The position numbers and the translations under genes are program-made. From Larsenimonas salina (GTDB lineage: Bacteria; Pseudomonadota; Gammaproteobacteria; Pseudomonadales; Halomonadaceae): 64,000 nucleotides of DNA. Of the stretch, positions 36,501-45,558 are shown in pieces (position 1 is the stretch's first letter; each line of letters begins with the position of its first letter). The DNA lies in contig NZ_JAMLJJ010000001.1 of NCBI RefSeq assembly GCF_023736155.1, positions 992,001-1,056,000 of the forward strand, in the 5' to 3' direction. Below the pieces are notes generated by a model, which did no database searches, was not told the DNA's origin, and saw only the letters and a program-made list of their open reading frames with translations.

Positions 36501-37522
36501 ATCAGGGCGGTCAGAAACAGACCCTGACCCACATCGACAACTCATTGCAGGCCGCCGAGGAACTGCTCAGTACCCTGCTCGATATCTCCAAGCTCGACGC
36601 AGGCGCCCTGACCCCCAAACGCTCGGTGTTCCGACTCAAGGACATCTTCGCGCCGCTGCAGGCCGAGTTCGAAGTCATGGCCTCCGAGCGCGGCCTCGAT
36701 CTGAGCGTGGTCACGCCGCACCACTTCGTGGACAGTGATCCGCAGATGCTGCGTCGTATCGTTCAGAATTTCCTGTCCAACGCGCTGCGCTACACCCAGG
36801 AAGGCCGGGTGCTGTTGGGGTGCCGTCGCCGGGGCGAACACCTGGTCATTGAGGTGTGGGATACCGGCCCTGGCATCCCTGAATCCAAGCAAAGCGAAAT
36901 CTTTCAGGAGTTTCAGCGACTCGATCAGAAATCACGTCACCGCGAAAGCGAAAAAGGCCTCGGCCTGGGGCTCTCGATTGCCGACCGCATGGCGCGAGTG
37001 CTCGATCACTCGATTCGCATTCGTTCATGGGTCGACCGGGGCAGCGTATTCTCGGTCGAGGTACCGATCGGTCAGGGAAAAACAGGGGATACTCGAGCCG
37101 AAGCCTCACTGGCGCGCGCCAAGCCCGCCAACAAGTTAAGCGGCGCTCGTGTGCTTTGCATCGACAACGAAACGCTGACGCTTGAAGGCATGAAGGCGAT
37201 CCTTACCGGCTGGAACATCGAGGTCTATACGGCCACCAGCATCGGCGGCGCCAAGTCGGTCCTTAGAAATCTCAGCTCGCCTCCCGATGCAATTCTTGCC
37301 GATTACCACCTCGATAACGAAGTGACTGGCCTGATGGCGCTCGATGTACTGCTCGAGGGCATCGAGCAGGAGGTGCCCGGCATCGTCATTACCGCCGACC
37401 GTACCGAAGAGGTGGCCGACGAGGTCAAAAAGGCCGGGTTCCATATGCTCAACAAACCGGTTAAACCCGCCGCTCTTCGAGCACTTCTGACCCGAGCACT
37501 CCAGGCCAGCCGGTCACGCTAG
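33584..37522 (+). CDS. crbS: CrbS-type hybrid sensor kinase with SSS transporter domain
   Basis: The 1312-residue inner-membrane protein fuses a sodium:solute-symporter-like domain (about 1-520, some 13 helices) to a hybrid kinase. Two PAS domains (about 640-755 and 765-880) and a coiled coil (880-935) precede the HisKA domain with phospho-His951 (AAASHDLLQPLNA). The ATPase domain carries Asn1066, DTGPGIPE (Asp1093) and GLGLGL (1125-1130). The C-terminal receiver has Asp1240 and Lys1291. This is the CrbS architecture; CrbS/CrbR controls acetyl-CoA synthetase in Vibrio and Pseudomonas, and both crbR and acs lie just downstream here, which strengthens the call. GGGAGAGG precedes the ATG. The transported or sensed ligand is unproven. 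Confidence 0.9.
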   Translation: MFQGWLLIAASLTYIALLFGIAWLGDRRAVQQGAAKRRPIVYSLALAVYCTSWTFYGSVGQAATQGWSYASIFIGPILTFVLFWPVLAKMIRVAKRQNVTSIADFIASRYGKSQELAAFTSVVVLIGTLPYIALQLKAMSSSLTLLTDNADILHSPLFGDTAFYIAMLMAIFAILFGTRHTDATEHHEGLIQAIAFESVIKLAAFLLLGAVITWGTFDGLGDLSRRASELLQIKSLGTQESSHGFWTQTLLAMLAMFCVPRQFHVTVVENTHPDDSRHARWLFPLYLALAGFFVLPLATAGLSLLPAGSTPDSFVLLLPMALDNDLLTFLTFIGGFAAASGMVIMAGVTLAIMISNEVLIPLLLKLHWFDAHHGDYAKWVLRTRRVVIVLVLALAYGFYRLVAEFSTLSSIGMLSLAALAQLAPALLGGLYWKKGNRFGASVGLGAGIAIWAYTLLLPALNRANLVPTGIMEHGPFGVAFLAPGHLFGFSVGDPLTQGVMLSLGVNLFCYIFFSQSSSERVVDRIQASQFVDSSGHPYASVNRPWQGQTTIGDLKTLCKRFLSDEQVERAFRDYHKNRPPISPNDRASIDMIQFSERLLSSAIGASSARIVINSGLSGREIAISDVVSIVDEASQVLEFNRALLQAAIENFHQGVMVVDHRLRLVVWNQYYLELFGFPDNMIRVGAPIDQVFRYNAEHNEYGPGDPEEHVNLLIDNIKSGQPHHYQRYRPNGTVLDVHGNPMAGGGFVYTYQDITQQKRTEEALIRSENNIRIYTDNVPALIAYFDRECRFLFANHAYEEAMNVDRASVIGKRAEDVMTRSDWRERAPWMLRALAGERVSYELSMTDDEGGTRYMLATYTPHHGDQQRVLGLFALYQDITERRLAEIALKETNENLEERVKERTQALSQVNEALRQENKVRAEAERALRHAKQIAEDANASKTRFLAAASHDLLQPLNAARLFTSALTQQMDDQGGQKQTLTHIDNSLQAAEELLSTLLDISKLDAGALTPKRSVFRLKDIFAPLQAEFEVMASERGLDLSVVTPHHFVDSDPQMLRRIVQNFLSNALRYTQEGRVLLGCRRRGEHLVIEVWDTGPGIPESKQSEIFQEFQRLDQKSRHRESEKGLGLGLSIADRMARVLDHSIRIRSWVDRGSVFSVEVPIGQGKTGDTRAEASLARAKPANKLSGARVLCIDNETLTLEGMKAILTGWNIEVYTATSIGGAKSVLRNLSSPPDAILADYHLDNEVTGLMALDVLLEGIEQEVPGIVITADRTEEVADEVKKAGFHMLNKPVKPAALRALLTRALQASRSR

Positions 37523-37546
37523 ACGGGCCGGCATGAGCCCGAACTC

Positions 37547-37580
37547 AAAAAGGCCAGTGGCGTACGCCACTGGCCTTTTT
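37547..37580. terminator. Bidirectional terminator between crbS and crbR
   Basis: A perfect 34-base palindrome: a run of five A, GGCCAGTGGCG, its exact complement and five T. It lies between two converging stop codons and would end transcription from both crbS and crbR. Confidence 0.92.
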
Positions 37581-37606
37581 GAAAGAAGCACTTACGTCGT
37601 TTGACG

Positions 37607-38272
37607 TCAGTTGGAATCCACCTTGGGCGGATCGACTTCGAGTTTTTGAGCCGCGATGACCGCCTGAGTGCGCGAATGCACACCGAGCTTTCGAAGAATC
37701 GCGGTCACATGCGCCTTGATGGTCGCTTCAGAGACGTTCAGGTCATAGGCGATCTGCTTGTTGAGCATGCCTTCGGTCAACATGTTGAGCACGCGAAACT
37801 GCTGAGGCGTTAATGAGGCAATGGCTTCGGCAAACTTGGTTTCTTCCTCATTGGATTCTCCAAGTGCAGCAGCCATTTCAGGCGGAAGCCATATCTCGCC
37901 GTCGATAATTTCACTGATGGCGCCGGCAATAACATCCAGGGAAGCGGACTTGGGAATGAAACCGGAAGCACCATAATCGATCGAGCGGCGCACCACGCTG
38001 ACTTCCTCGCTGCCGGAAACGACCGCAACCGGAATATCAGGCATCTGACCACGCAGTTGGATCAATCCGGAAAAGCCATGCGCGCCAGGCATATGAAGAT
38101 CAAGCAGGATCAAGTCGACGTCAGGGTGACGCGTGACGGCATCGACGGTCGCTTCCATGGTGTCGGCTTCCACAATGTCGACCTGGGAGGCGACTTGGCG
38201 AAGCGCCTGGGTCAACGCCGCCCGAAACAACGGATGATCGTCGGCAACAATAAATTTCTGGGCTAAAGCCAT
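37607..38272 (-). CDS. crbR: CrbR-type LuxR-family response regulator
   Basis: The 221-residue regulator has an N-terminal receiver (IVADDHPLFR, phospho-acceptor Asp58 in LILLDLHMPG, Lys in GFIPKSAS) and a C-terminal LuxR/NarL helix-turn-helix (LTPQQFRVLNMLTEGMLNKQIAYDLNVSEATIKAHV). The ATG at 38270-38272 fits family starts and has GGAG upstream; a GTG ten codons earlier is unlikely. It faces crbS and lies downstream of acs on the same strand, from which a terminator separates it. The inferred role is transcriptional activation of acs and other acetate-use genes on phosphorylation by CrbS. Confidence 0.88.
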   Translation of the reverse strand: MALAQKFIVADDHPLFRAALTQALRQVASQVDIVEADTMEATVDAVTRHPDVDLILLDLHMPGAHGFSGLIQLRGQMPDIPVAVVSGSEEVSVVRRSIDYGASGFIPKSASLDVIAGAISEIIDGEIWLPPEMAAALGESNEEETKFAEAIASLTPQQFRVLNMLTEGMLNKQIAYDLNVSEATIKAHVTAILRKLGVHSRTQAVIAAQKLEVDPPKVDSN

Positions 38273-38500
38273 TTCGTCCGTTCTCCTCAAAACCCTGTGC
38301 ACTAAAAAAGTACAGGCGCCTGGTGCATCTTCACCTTGGCTGCCGGTGTTACCTGCGGCACACGCGCTACCGTTATTTAGGTCATCTGTCTTATCGGGCA
38401 GTTTCTGCCCTTGTATGCGTACTACCTATGGCTACATCTTTGCCCATACGCACAGGGTGTGTCCACACATCGGTCGACTTTATGCGCACATCAAACATGG

Positions 38501-38525
38501 AAAAGGCGCCCGCAGGCGCCCTTTT
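38501..38525 (-). terminator. Terminator of acs
   Basis: On the minus strand a GGCGCC-TGCG-GGCGCC hairpin, 16 bases past the acs stop, is followed by TTTT and preceded by AAAA. It separates acs from crbR. Confidence 0.8.
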
Positions 38526-38541
38526 AAACAGGACTTAACCC

Positions 38542-40485
38542 TCAGCCTGCCCGGTGATCGATCAGATCGTCGACCACACTTGGATCGGCCAGCGTACTGG
38601 TATCACCCAGGCCGTCGAGTTCGTTGGCGGCAATCTTTCTCAGGATGCGTCGCATGATCTTGCCAGAACGCGTCTTGGGAAGACCCGGTGCCCACTGAAT
38701 GACGTCCGGTGTCGCAATCGACCCGATGTCCTTTCGCACCCACTTCACAAGCTCGCTTCGAAGCTCATCCGACGGCGTGACGCCTTCATTCAACGTCACA
38801 TAGATATAAATGCCCTGACCCTTGACGTCATGAGGGAAGCCAACAACGGCCGCTTCGGCCACGGCCTCGTGCGCCACCAGCGACGACTCGATCTCGGCAG
38901 TGCCCATGCGGTGACCGGAGACATTCAACACGTCATCGATTCGGCCGGTGATCCAGTAGTAGCCGTCTTCGTCGCGTCGGCAGCCATCGCCTGTAAAATA
39001 GACGTCATCGAACGTCGAGAAGTAGGTCTGCACGAACCGCTCGTGGTTGTTCCAGATGGTGCGCGCCTGACCGGGCCAGCTGGCCTTGATGACGAGATTG
39101 CCTTCAGTCGCTCCCTCGAGTTCATTGCCCTCATTGTCATAGAGTGCAGGCTGAATACCAAAGAACGGATGCGTCGCCGACCCTGGCTTGAGCTCGGTCG
39201 CCCCGGGCAACGGCGTGATCATGACCCCGCCGGTTTCGGTTTGCCACCAGGTGTCCATGATCGGGCATTGGCTGTTACCGATCACACGATAGAACCATTG
39301 CCACGCCTCGGGATTGATCGGCTCGCCCACCGAGCCCAGTACTCTCAGCGACTGCCGTGAGCTTGAATCCATGATGTGATCGCCCTGCGCCATCAGTGAG
39401 CGCACCATGGTGGGGGACGTATACAAAATGGTCACGCCATAGCGGTCGATGATTTCACCGATGCGGCCATGATCGGGGTAACTCGGCACGCCTTCGAACA
39501 GTACCGACGTCGTGCCATTGGCCATTGGGCCGTAAACGATGTAGGAGTGACCGGTAATCCAGCCGACATCCGCGGCGCACCAGTACACGTCGTCATCGTG
39601 CACGTCGAAGATATCGTGATGCGTCATCGACGCGTACAGAAGATAGCCGCCCGTGGTATGCAAGAGCCCTTTCGGGGCGCCGGTCGAGCCGGAGGTATAA
39701 AGAATGAACAGCGGGTCTTCCGCCTTCATGGGCTCAGCCGGGCACTCGGCGCTCTGATCCGCCACCACATCGTCATACCAGCGGTCGCGCTCGGTGGTCT
39801 CGATATCAGCACCGGTACGCTTGACCACGACAACGTGCTCGACCACATCCGTGCCCGGGCGGTCGAGCGCCTCGTCGACGTTTTCCTTCAGCGGAATCTG
39901 CTTGCCACCGCGAACCGATTCATCGGAGGTAATGACCACGCGGGAACCTGAATCGACGATGCGGTTGGCCAGCGCGTCCGGTGAAAACCCGCCGAATACC
40001 ACCGAATGAATGGCCCCGATGCGCGCGCAGGCGAGCATGGCCACCACAGCTTCAGGAATCATCGGCATATAGAGCGTAACGGTGTCGCCCTTTTTGACGT
40101 CAAGCGCTTTCAAGCCATTGGCAAACCGGCAGACCCGCTCGTGCAGCGCCTTGAACGTGATCGAATCGGTTTTGCCCGGATCGTCGCCTTCCCAGTAGAG
40201 CGCGACCTGATCGCCTTTCGTATCGAGATGCCGGTCCAGGCAGTTATAGCAGGCGTTCAGCCTGCCCTCTTCAAACCACTTGATCGACACACTGTCGGGC
40301 GAAAAGGACACATTTCCTGCCGTTTTCGGCGTTGAAAACCAGTCAAGCCGTTCGGCCTCTTCGAGCCAGAACGCATCGGTGGACTCAACGGACGCCTGGT
40401 AGCGAGTACGGTATGCCGTTTCATCAACCCAAGCACGCTCGCGGATGGCTTCAGGCACCGGATAGCGTTTGGCTTGTTCAGTCAT
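38542..40485 (-). CDS. acs: Acetyl-CoA synthetase
   Basis: Acs activates acetate to acetyl-CoA through acetyl-AMP, the high-affinity route for acetate scavenging. The 647-residue enzyme has the AMP-binding signature [18 protein letters not shown], the A5 motif [11 protein letters not shown], the [21 protein letters not shown] hinge and the C-terminal [13 protein letters not shown], whose lysine is the known acetylation site. ATG 40483-40485 has GGGAG upstream and matches family starts ([14 protein letters not shown]). E. coli Acs has 652 residues. Only 88 bases separate it from sprT, so its promoter and any CrbR site must lie there. Confidence 0.97.
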   Translation of the reverse strand: MTEQAKRYPVPEAIRERAWVDETAYRTRYQASVESTDAFWLEEAERLDWFSTPKTAGNVSFSPDSVSIKWFEEGRLNACYNCLDRHLDTKGDQVALYWEGDDPGKTDSITFKALHERVCRFANGLKALDVKKGDTVTLYMPMIPEAVVAMLACARIGAIHSVVFGGFSPDALANRIVDSGSRVVITSDESVRGGKQIPLKENVDEALDRPGTDVVEHVVVVKRTGADIETTERDRWYDDVVADQSAECPAEPMKAEDPLFILYTSGSTGAPKGLLHTTGGYLLYASMTHHDIFDVHDDDVYWCAADVGWITGHSYIVYGPMANGTTSVLFEGVPSYPDHGRIGEIIDRYGVTILYTSPTMVRSLMAQGDHIMDSSSRQSLRVLGSVGEPINPEAWQWFYRVIGNSQCPIMDTWWQTETGGVMITPLPGATELKPGSATHPFFGIQPALYDNEGNELEGATEGNLVIKASWPGQARTIWNNHERFVQTYFSTFDDVYFTGDGCRRDEDGYYWITGRIDDVLNVSGHRMGTAEIESSLVAHEAVAEAAVVGFPHDVKGQGIYIYVTLNEGVTPSDELRSELVKWVRKDIGSIATPDVIQWAPGLPKTRSGKIMRRILRKIAANELDGLGDTSTLADPSVVDDLIDHRAG

Positions 40486-40573
40486 GGACCCACTCCCTAG
40501 CTTGTTATGGTTGCAGTGCAGCATCAGCACTTTGGCCTAATTAGCATAGACAGAACATGACCCCGTGACTGTA

Positions 40574-41143
40574 TTAGACCTTGGTGGCAGCAACTGGGTC
40601 ATTCGGCCCTTGATAATGCAGGGGTTTACCACAGGCGCGACACCGATAGCGCGTTCCCTTGAGCGTATTGAGATAGCGTCGATGCGAGAGGTGATGGGTT
40701 GAGCACGCGCAGCGAAATCGGTACGGCCGGGGGCTTGCCTGCGTCACATCGAACGAGTGAGTGACTGAAGGGGTGCGCATGAAAACGTCGCGCATCATGG
40801 CCTGCCACGCTGCGCCGTGAGGCGCTCGACGCCTTCCATCATTCTCAAGCGCATGAAACACGAACCAGTGGGCCATTTCATGCGGCACCACCTCGTGCAA
40901 AAAGCGCCATGGATTCTCGCGCAACAGCGTCGCATTGAACCGCAGCCCCCCGCGCTTGAAATGCGCCTGACCGGCGCTCTTGCCCTTGAGATCCAACCAG
41001 TGTGGCGGGCATGGCACATCGGGGTAATAACGACAGCCCTGGTGCCAGCTGGCCGTGACGCACTCATCCAGGAGTGCACCCAACGCCGAGCCCGACACGC
41101 CGCTCAATTCAGTCGCATCAGGCAGATTCAGATATTCGGTCAT
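40574..41143 (-). CDS. sprT: SprT-family zinc metalloprotease-like protein
   Basis: The 189-residue protein has the SprT domain: GLRFNATLLRENPWRFLHEVVPHEMAHWFVFHA, with the HExxH zinc site HEMAH, then HGAAWQAMMRDVF, and a C-terminal zinc-ribbon-like part (CACSTHHL and RCRACGKPL). SprT-like proteins include the eukaryotic DNA-protein crosslink protease Spartan; the bacterial role is poorly defined. It lies upstream of acs and divergent from the UPF0149 gene, 81 bases away. Confidence 0.9.
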   Translation of the reverse strand: MTEYLNLPDATELSGVSGSALGALLDECVTASWHQGCRYYPDVPCPPHWLDLKGKSAGQAHFKRGGLRFNATLLRENPWRFLHEVVPHEMAHWFVFHALENDGRRRAPHGAAWQAMMRDVFMRTPSVTHSFDVTQASPRPYRFRCACSTHHLSHRRYLNTLKGTRYRCRACGKPLHYQGPNDPVAATKV

Positions 41144-41224
41144 GAAACGTCCGCCATGGGCTTATCCACAGTTCATGTCAACGATGATAAAATGGCCTTT
41201 TAAGTCGACAAGGTTCTGGCCCGC

Positions 41225-41878
41225 ATGACCGACCATCCCGAACAGCATCCCCTCATCGATGATGACGACCTTGAAACGCTCGACGCCTTTCTCGACTCCG
41301 ATACCGTCGATGAAGAAACCCTCAGCATCTACGGCACGCATGGCTTCATGGTGGCTCAAGCCATCGCCTTGAACCGGATGGACGCTGCCGTCTGGGTGCC
41401 GACCATCTTCAATGGTGAGCCGCCGTTTGAAAACGATGACGAACAGTCGTCCATTCTGGCGCTGTGTCAGGCACTTCGCGACAACGCCATCGACCTGTTC
41501 GAACAGGGTGAGTACGTCGAATTGCCGTTCGATGACGAGTTTGAACTCGACACCCGCAATCACCCGGTCGCGGACTGGTGCAGCGGATTCATGGAAAGCG
41601 TGTTCATGGATGAGACCGCCTGGTTCGGTGATCTCGAAGAGGAAGCGGCCAAGTTGTTGCTTCCCTTCATGGCTCTGTCAGGGCTTTTCGACGATGAGGA
41701 CCCAGACCTTGCCTCCATGGGTGCTACCCCAAAAGACGCGCAGAAACTGATGGCGCAACTGCCGGAACTGGCACTCGATCTGTACCTGCTTTATCGCACG
41801 CCCAAGGAAACCAAAAAGCCGGTCCCCTCCGCAAAGAGCGGTCAGACCGGCAAGAAAAAGGGCGCCCGAAAGCGCTGA
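41225..41878 (+). CDS. UPF0149 (YecA/YgfB) family protein
   Basis: The 217-residue acidic protein (IDDDDLETLDAFLDSDTVDEETLSIYGTHGFMVA..., HPVADWCSGFMESVF) fits the UPF0149/YecA family. It ends in a basic Lys/Arg-rich tail (TGKKKGARKR), whereas many YecA proteins end in a SEC-C zinc motif, which is absent here. Function is unknown. It diverges from sprT and converges with clsB, nine bases apart, without a terminator. Confidence 0.85.
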   Translation: MTDHPEQHPLIDDDDLETLDAFLDSDTVDEETLSIYGTHGFMVAQAIALNRMDAAVWVPTIFNGEPPFENDDEQSSILALCQALRDNAIDLFEQGEYVELPFDDEFELDTRNHPVADWCSGFMESVFMDETAWFGDLEEEAAKLLLPFMALSGLFDDEDPDLASMGATPKDAQKLMAQLPELALDLYLLYRTPKETKKPVPSAKSGQTGKKKGARKR

Positions 41879-41887
41879 TGCCCGTGA

Positions 41888-43015
41888 TCAGCGAAGGCGA
41901 GTCATCATGCCATTGATGTGGCCATAGACGTACTCGCGCCCACGCTGCCACCAGGAGCGCTTGAACCACTGTTCAGCGATCACTTCCTCGCTCTGGGCAA
42001 AGTTGCGCTCGAACAGCTCAGTAAGCTCCTTGGCAAACTCGGGGTGATGAATCTCCTGATTCGCCTCGAGGTTCCACTGGAGACTCCAGTGGTCGAAGTT
42101 ACACGACCCGACGGTGCACCAGTCGTCACAGAGACTGAACTTGGCGTGCGTAAAGCGCGGCTGAAACTCCATTATGCGCACGCCCGCCTTCAAAAGGCGC
42201 GTGTAGTAGCGCTGGCCGGCGTAATAGACGCCCGGGTGGTCATGATTCTTGCCCGGCAACAGTAGGCGCACATCCACCCCCCGGCGAGCCGCGGCAATCA
42301 TCTTGCGCCGAAGGCTTCGCGTCGGTACGAAATACGGCGTGCAGATCCAGACCTGGTTTTTGGCCCTATCGACCTGATCCTGCAGCGACTTTCGAATCTG
42401 CTGAAAACGATACCCCTGCCCCCAGATCGCCCGGCCATCCATCTCGCCGGCGGGTTCGTCGGCCTTTTCAGCACTGGCCCCCAGCACACTTCGATCAATG
42501 CTGGGCTGGCCAGGCCCGCGCGAGAGGCGCGACTGCCAGACGCGTCGATAAAGCGAAATCCAGTCGTTGACGCACGGCCCTTCGATGCGCACCGCCACCT
42601 CGAACCAGGAATCCAGGAAGAAGTCGGAAGCCCCAAAGCCACCGGTGAAGGCCACCTTGCCATCGACGATCATCAACTTGCGGTGATCACGTGAAATGAA
42701 TTTACCCAGGTGACGCAGCGTCAGCGGATTGAACTCACGAAACTCGACGCCGGCGTCGATCAAGCGCTTTCGACTCTTGCGGGACAAATTCCAAGAGCCG
42801 CAGGCATCGATCATCAGCCAGACCTTTACGCCACGCTGGCAGGCGTTTTCCATCGCCTTGATGAATCGCTCACCCAGTTCGCTGTCCTCGAACATGTAAA
42901 GCTCGAGCAGCAGCGATGTTTCGGCGTTGTCCATCTCCTTGAACAGCGCCGGCAGAAACTGATCCGAATCCGGCAGCAACGTGAAACTGTTACCCTCGCG
43001 CCATTGTGCGCGCAT
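41888..43015 (-). CDS. clsB: Cardiolipin synthase B-like phospholipase D protein
   Basis: The 375-residue protein has two HKD (phospholipase D) motifs: HRKLMIVDGKVAFTGG at 111-126 (His111, Lys113, Asp118) and THAKFSLCDDW with His290, Lys292, Asp297. It has no N-terminal membrane helices, which points to a ClsB-type enzyme rather than ClsA. Cardiolipin synthases join phosphatidylglycerol to a second phospholipid. ATG 43013-43015 has AAAGGGAG seven bases upstream; starts further upstream lack one. It is divergent from plsB across 98 bases, so two phospholipid genes share a control region. High cardiolipin is common in halophiles. Confidence 0.88.
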   Translation of the reverse strand: MRAQWREGNSFTLLPDSDQFLPALFKEMDNAETSLLLELYMFEDSELGERFIKAMENACQRGVKVWLMIDACGSWNLSRKSRKRLIDAGVEFREFNPLTLRHLGKFISRDHRKLMIVDGKVAFTGGFGASDFFLDSWFEVAVRIEGPCVNDWISLYRRVWQSRLSRGPGQPSIDRSVLGASAEKADEPAGEMDGRAIWGQGYRFQQIRKSLQDQVDRAKNQVWICTPYFVPTRSLRRKMIAAARRGVDVRLLLPGKNHDHPGVYYAGQRYYTRLLKAGVRIMEFQPRFTHAKFSLCDDWCTVGSCNFDHWSLQWNLEANQEIHHPEFAKELTELFERNFAQSEEVIAEQWFKRSWWQRGREYVYGHINGMMTRLR

Positions 43016-43049
43016 AGTTGAACTCCCTTTCAAACTCCCGGCCATGAAC

Positions 43050-43079
43050 TTAGCACCGACGACAGCCAACCGCTATACT
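43050..43079 (+). promoter_or_regulatory. Possible promoter of plsB
   Basis: TTAGCA (43050-43055) and TATACT (43074-43079) are 18 bases apart, upstream of the plsB GTG start at 43114. The -10 element is strong and the -35 moderate. Confidence 0.45.
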
Positions 43080-43113
43080 GGCCGATTGTCCCGCGCTCAG
43101 GAGCTTCATTGAC

Positions 43114-45552
43114 GTGTCTTTTTTCTGGCAAAGCAGTTTGCAGCCCCTGTTGAAGCGCTGGCTGCGCTTTCGCTCCATTGCCCCGGAAACCACGGCGCTC
43201 AACGTAGCAGCGAACGACCGGCTGGTATATGTACTTGACCATGATGCCTTAAGTGATCAGCTGGCGCTCGACAGTTTGCGCGCCCAGACAACGCTACCCG
43301 GCATCCCCGCAGACTCGGCCAGCGAGCCCGGGCAGACTCTTCCGGCGCACGTGGCGCTCAATCAGCTCAAACGCAACGCCCTGCGCGGGCCGCAGAAACA
43401 CCCCTCGCCCAAGTTCGACGCGTTGCTCGAGCGACTTCAAACCGACGATCAACCCGATGTGGTATTTCTGCCGGTGTCGTTTTTCTGGGGCCGACGCCCC
43501 GGACGAGAAACGCGCGGTATATGGCGGCTCATGACCGCCGACCGCTGGCCACTGTCCGGCCGGTTTCGACGACTACTGTCGCTTGCCTTCAACGGGCGCC
43601 ACATTGATGTACGCTACGGCACGCCGTATCGGGCGAGTGACCTGCTCACCTCGTCAGCCCCCAGCCAGGCGCACGCACGCAGGCGTTCGATACGCTTTCT
43701 GAACCGTCAATTTCGCCAGCGTCGGCAGGAAGTACTGGGACCGGACCTTTCGCACCGACGCACACTGGTGCGCACCGTGACCCAGGCGCCCGAGGTGCGA
43801 CAGCAGATCCGTCAAACGCACCAGGCGCACGACATCACGCTTGAGCGCGCAACGAAACGGGCCCGCCGCTACGCACGCGAAATCGCCTCACACACCTCGC
43901 CCCGAGCGCTTTGGTTGATGTACAAACTGCTGGGCCAGCTCTGGAACCGGCTCTATAACGGCGTCAACGTCACGGGCCTCGACCGCGTTCGCGCACTCGC
44001 CGGCACCCATGAGCTCATTTACGTGCCGTGCCATCGAAGCCATATCGATTATCTGCTGCTGTCCTACGTGATCTATCACCACGGCCTGACCACACCGCAG
44101 ATCGCGGCAGGCAAGAACCTGGACATGCCGGGCATCGGTGCCGTACTGCGACGAGGCGGGGCCTTTTTCATTCGCCGAAGCTTCAAGGGCAATGCGCTGT
44201 ATGGCGCGGTCTTCAACGAGTATTTGCACCAACTGATCACCCGAGGCTATCCGGTCGAGTACTTCATCGAAGGGGGCCGTTCACGTACCGGGCGCATGCT
44301 GCCTCCGAAGCTTGGCATGCTGGCCATGACGCTTCGCTCCTACGTGCGTGAGCCAAATACGCGCCCGATGGCCTTCATTCCGGTCTACATCGGCTATGAA
44401 AAAGTGCTCGAATCCGGCGCCTATCAAAAAGAGCTCACCACCGGCAAGAAAAAGGCCGAATCGCCCTTCGACCTGGTGCGAGTGATCAAACGCCTGCGCC
44501 AGCCGTTCGGACAGGTGCACGTCAACATCGGTGAGCCGCTCGCGCTCGATTACTGGCTTGACGCGCAGCAGCCTGACTGGCGCACCGAACCCACTCAGGA
44601 TTGGCATCCTGCAGCCGTGCGCGCGCTTGGCAAGGACGTGGTTCAACGCATCAACGAGGCAGCCACACTCAACGGCGTCAATCTGGTCGCGCTGGCGCTT
44701 TTGTCCACCTCACATCAGGCCATGGAAGAGTCGCTGCTCGAAGCGCAGATCGAAACGCTCAACGCGCTTCAGCGCCTCGCCCCTGCAACCCGCCACGTGA
44801 TGCCCGCAGACGGCACGCCCGTGCAATGGATCGAGCACGCAATCCATCTGGGCATGGTCAAACGCGTCCCTCAGGCACTCGGGCCGATCATCGTCGTGCA
44901 GGACAACCAGACCGCCCTTCTGACCTGGTATCGCAACAACGTACTGCATCTTTTTGCCCGCTTCGCGTTGGTCGCTTTCGCGTTCAGACACCACACGCGA
45001 CTGACCCTCGAGGAGCTGGAACACTTGGTTGGGCCAATGTGGCCGGCGCTTGATAACGAGTTCTTTCTGCCGGGCGTGAGCAACCGAAGCCACACGTTCG
45101 ACACCCTTCTTCACGCCCTGAAGGGGCAAGGTCTTCTCGAATATAACGGAGAATACTGGACACGCCCGACCCGCAAACTGATTCGAAACGAGCAGCTGAT
45201 GACGCTCGGCTCGATCATCGTGCCCACGCTTGAGCGCGGGTATTTACTGGTCTCCCTGCTCCTGAGAGCGCCCTCCGGCAGCTACACCCAGGAAAGCCTT
45301 GAAGGTCAGAGCCAGGCGCTTGCCGAGCGGCTGACGCTTTTGCAGGGCGTGAATGCGCCTGAGTATTTCGATAAACGCCTGTTTCAGGGGCTCTTACAGA
45401 CGCTTACCGATGAGGGGTGGTGCTGGGAGGATGATGCCGGCGTACTTCACATTCATGAAGAGCTCAAGGACGCGCTCAATACCCGGCGGCGGCTGTTCGA
45501 CCCGGCGCTTAGACAACGCCTGATCCACCTACTGGCAACGAAAGCAGTCTAG
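43114..45552 (+). CDS. plsB: Glycerol-3-phosphate 1-O-acyltransferase
   Basis: PlsB acylates position 1 of glycerol-3-phosphate, the first step of phospholipid synthesis, at the inner membrane. The 812-residue protein has the acyltransferase block I motif YVPCHRSHIDYLLLSYV (HX4D), block II GAFFIRRSFKGN, block III YFIEGGRSRTGRMLPPKLGML and block IV IPVYIGYEKV. E. coli PlsB has 807 residues. Translation starts at GTG 43114 with AGGAG ten bases upstream. It ends six bases before the convergent rsmJ with no terminator between. Confidence 0.97.
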   Translation: MSFFWQSSLQPLLKRWLRFRSIAPETTALNVAANDRLVYVLDHDALSDQLALDSLRAQTTLPGIPADSASEPGQTLPAHVALNQLKRNALRGPQKHPSPKFDALLERLQTDDQPDVVFLPVSFFWGRRPGRETRGIWRLMTADRWPLSGRFRRLLSLAFNGRHIDVRYGTPYRASDLLTSSAPSQAHARRRSIRFLNRQFRQRRQEVLGPDLSHRRTLVRTVTQAPEVRQQIRQTHQAHDITLERATKRARRYAREIASHTSPRALWLMYKLLGQLWNRLYNGVNVTGLDRVRALAGTHELIYVPCHRSHIDYLLLSYVIYHHGLTTPQIAAGKNLDMPGIGAVLRRGGAFFIRRSFKGNALYGAVFNEYLHQLITRGYPVEYFIEGGRSRTGRMLPPKLGMLAMTLRSYVREPNTRPMAFIPVYIGYEKVLESGAYQKELTTGKKKAESPFDLVRVIKRLRQPFGQVHVNIGEPLALDYWLDAQQPDWRTEPTQDWHPAAVRALGKDVVQRINEAATLNGVNLVALALLSTSHQAMEESLLEAQIETLNALQRLAPATRHVMPADGTPVQWIEHAIHLGMVKRVPQALGPIIVVQDNQTALLTWYRNNVLHLFARFALVAFAFRHHTRLTLEELEHLVGPMWPALDNEFFLPGVSNRSHTFDTLLHALKGQGLLEYNGEYWTRPTRKLIRNEQLMTLGSIIVPTLERGYLLVSLLLRAPSGSYTQESLEGQSQALAERLTLLQGVNAPEYFDKRLFQGLLQTLTDEGWCWEDDAGVLHIHEELKDALNTRRRLFDPALRQRLIHLLATKAV

Positions 45553-45558
45553 CCTCGA

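Noticed and set aside
35183-36532. A 449-codon open frame antisense to crbS
   Set aside because: It is a shadow of high-GC coding sequence; the sense frame has continuous kinase-domain homology and the antisense protein resembles nothing.
37547-37580. Perfect 34-base palindrome as a recombination or regulatory site
   Set aside because: A/T runs at both ends and its place between converging stop codons fit a bidirectional terminator.
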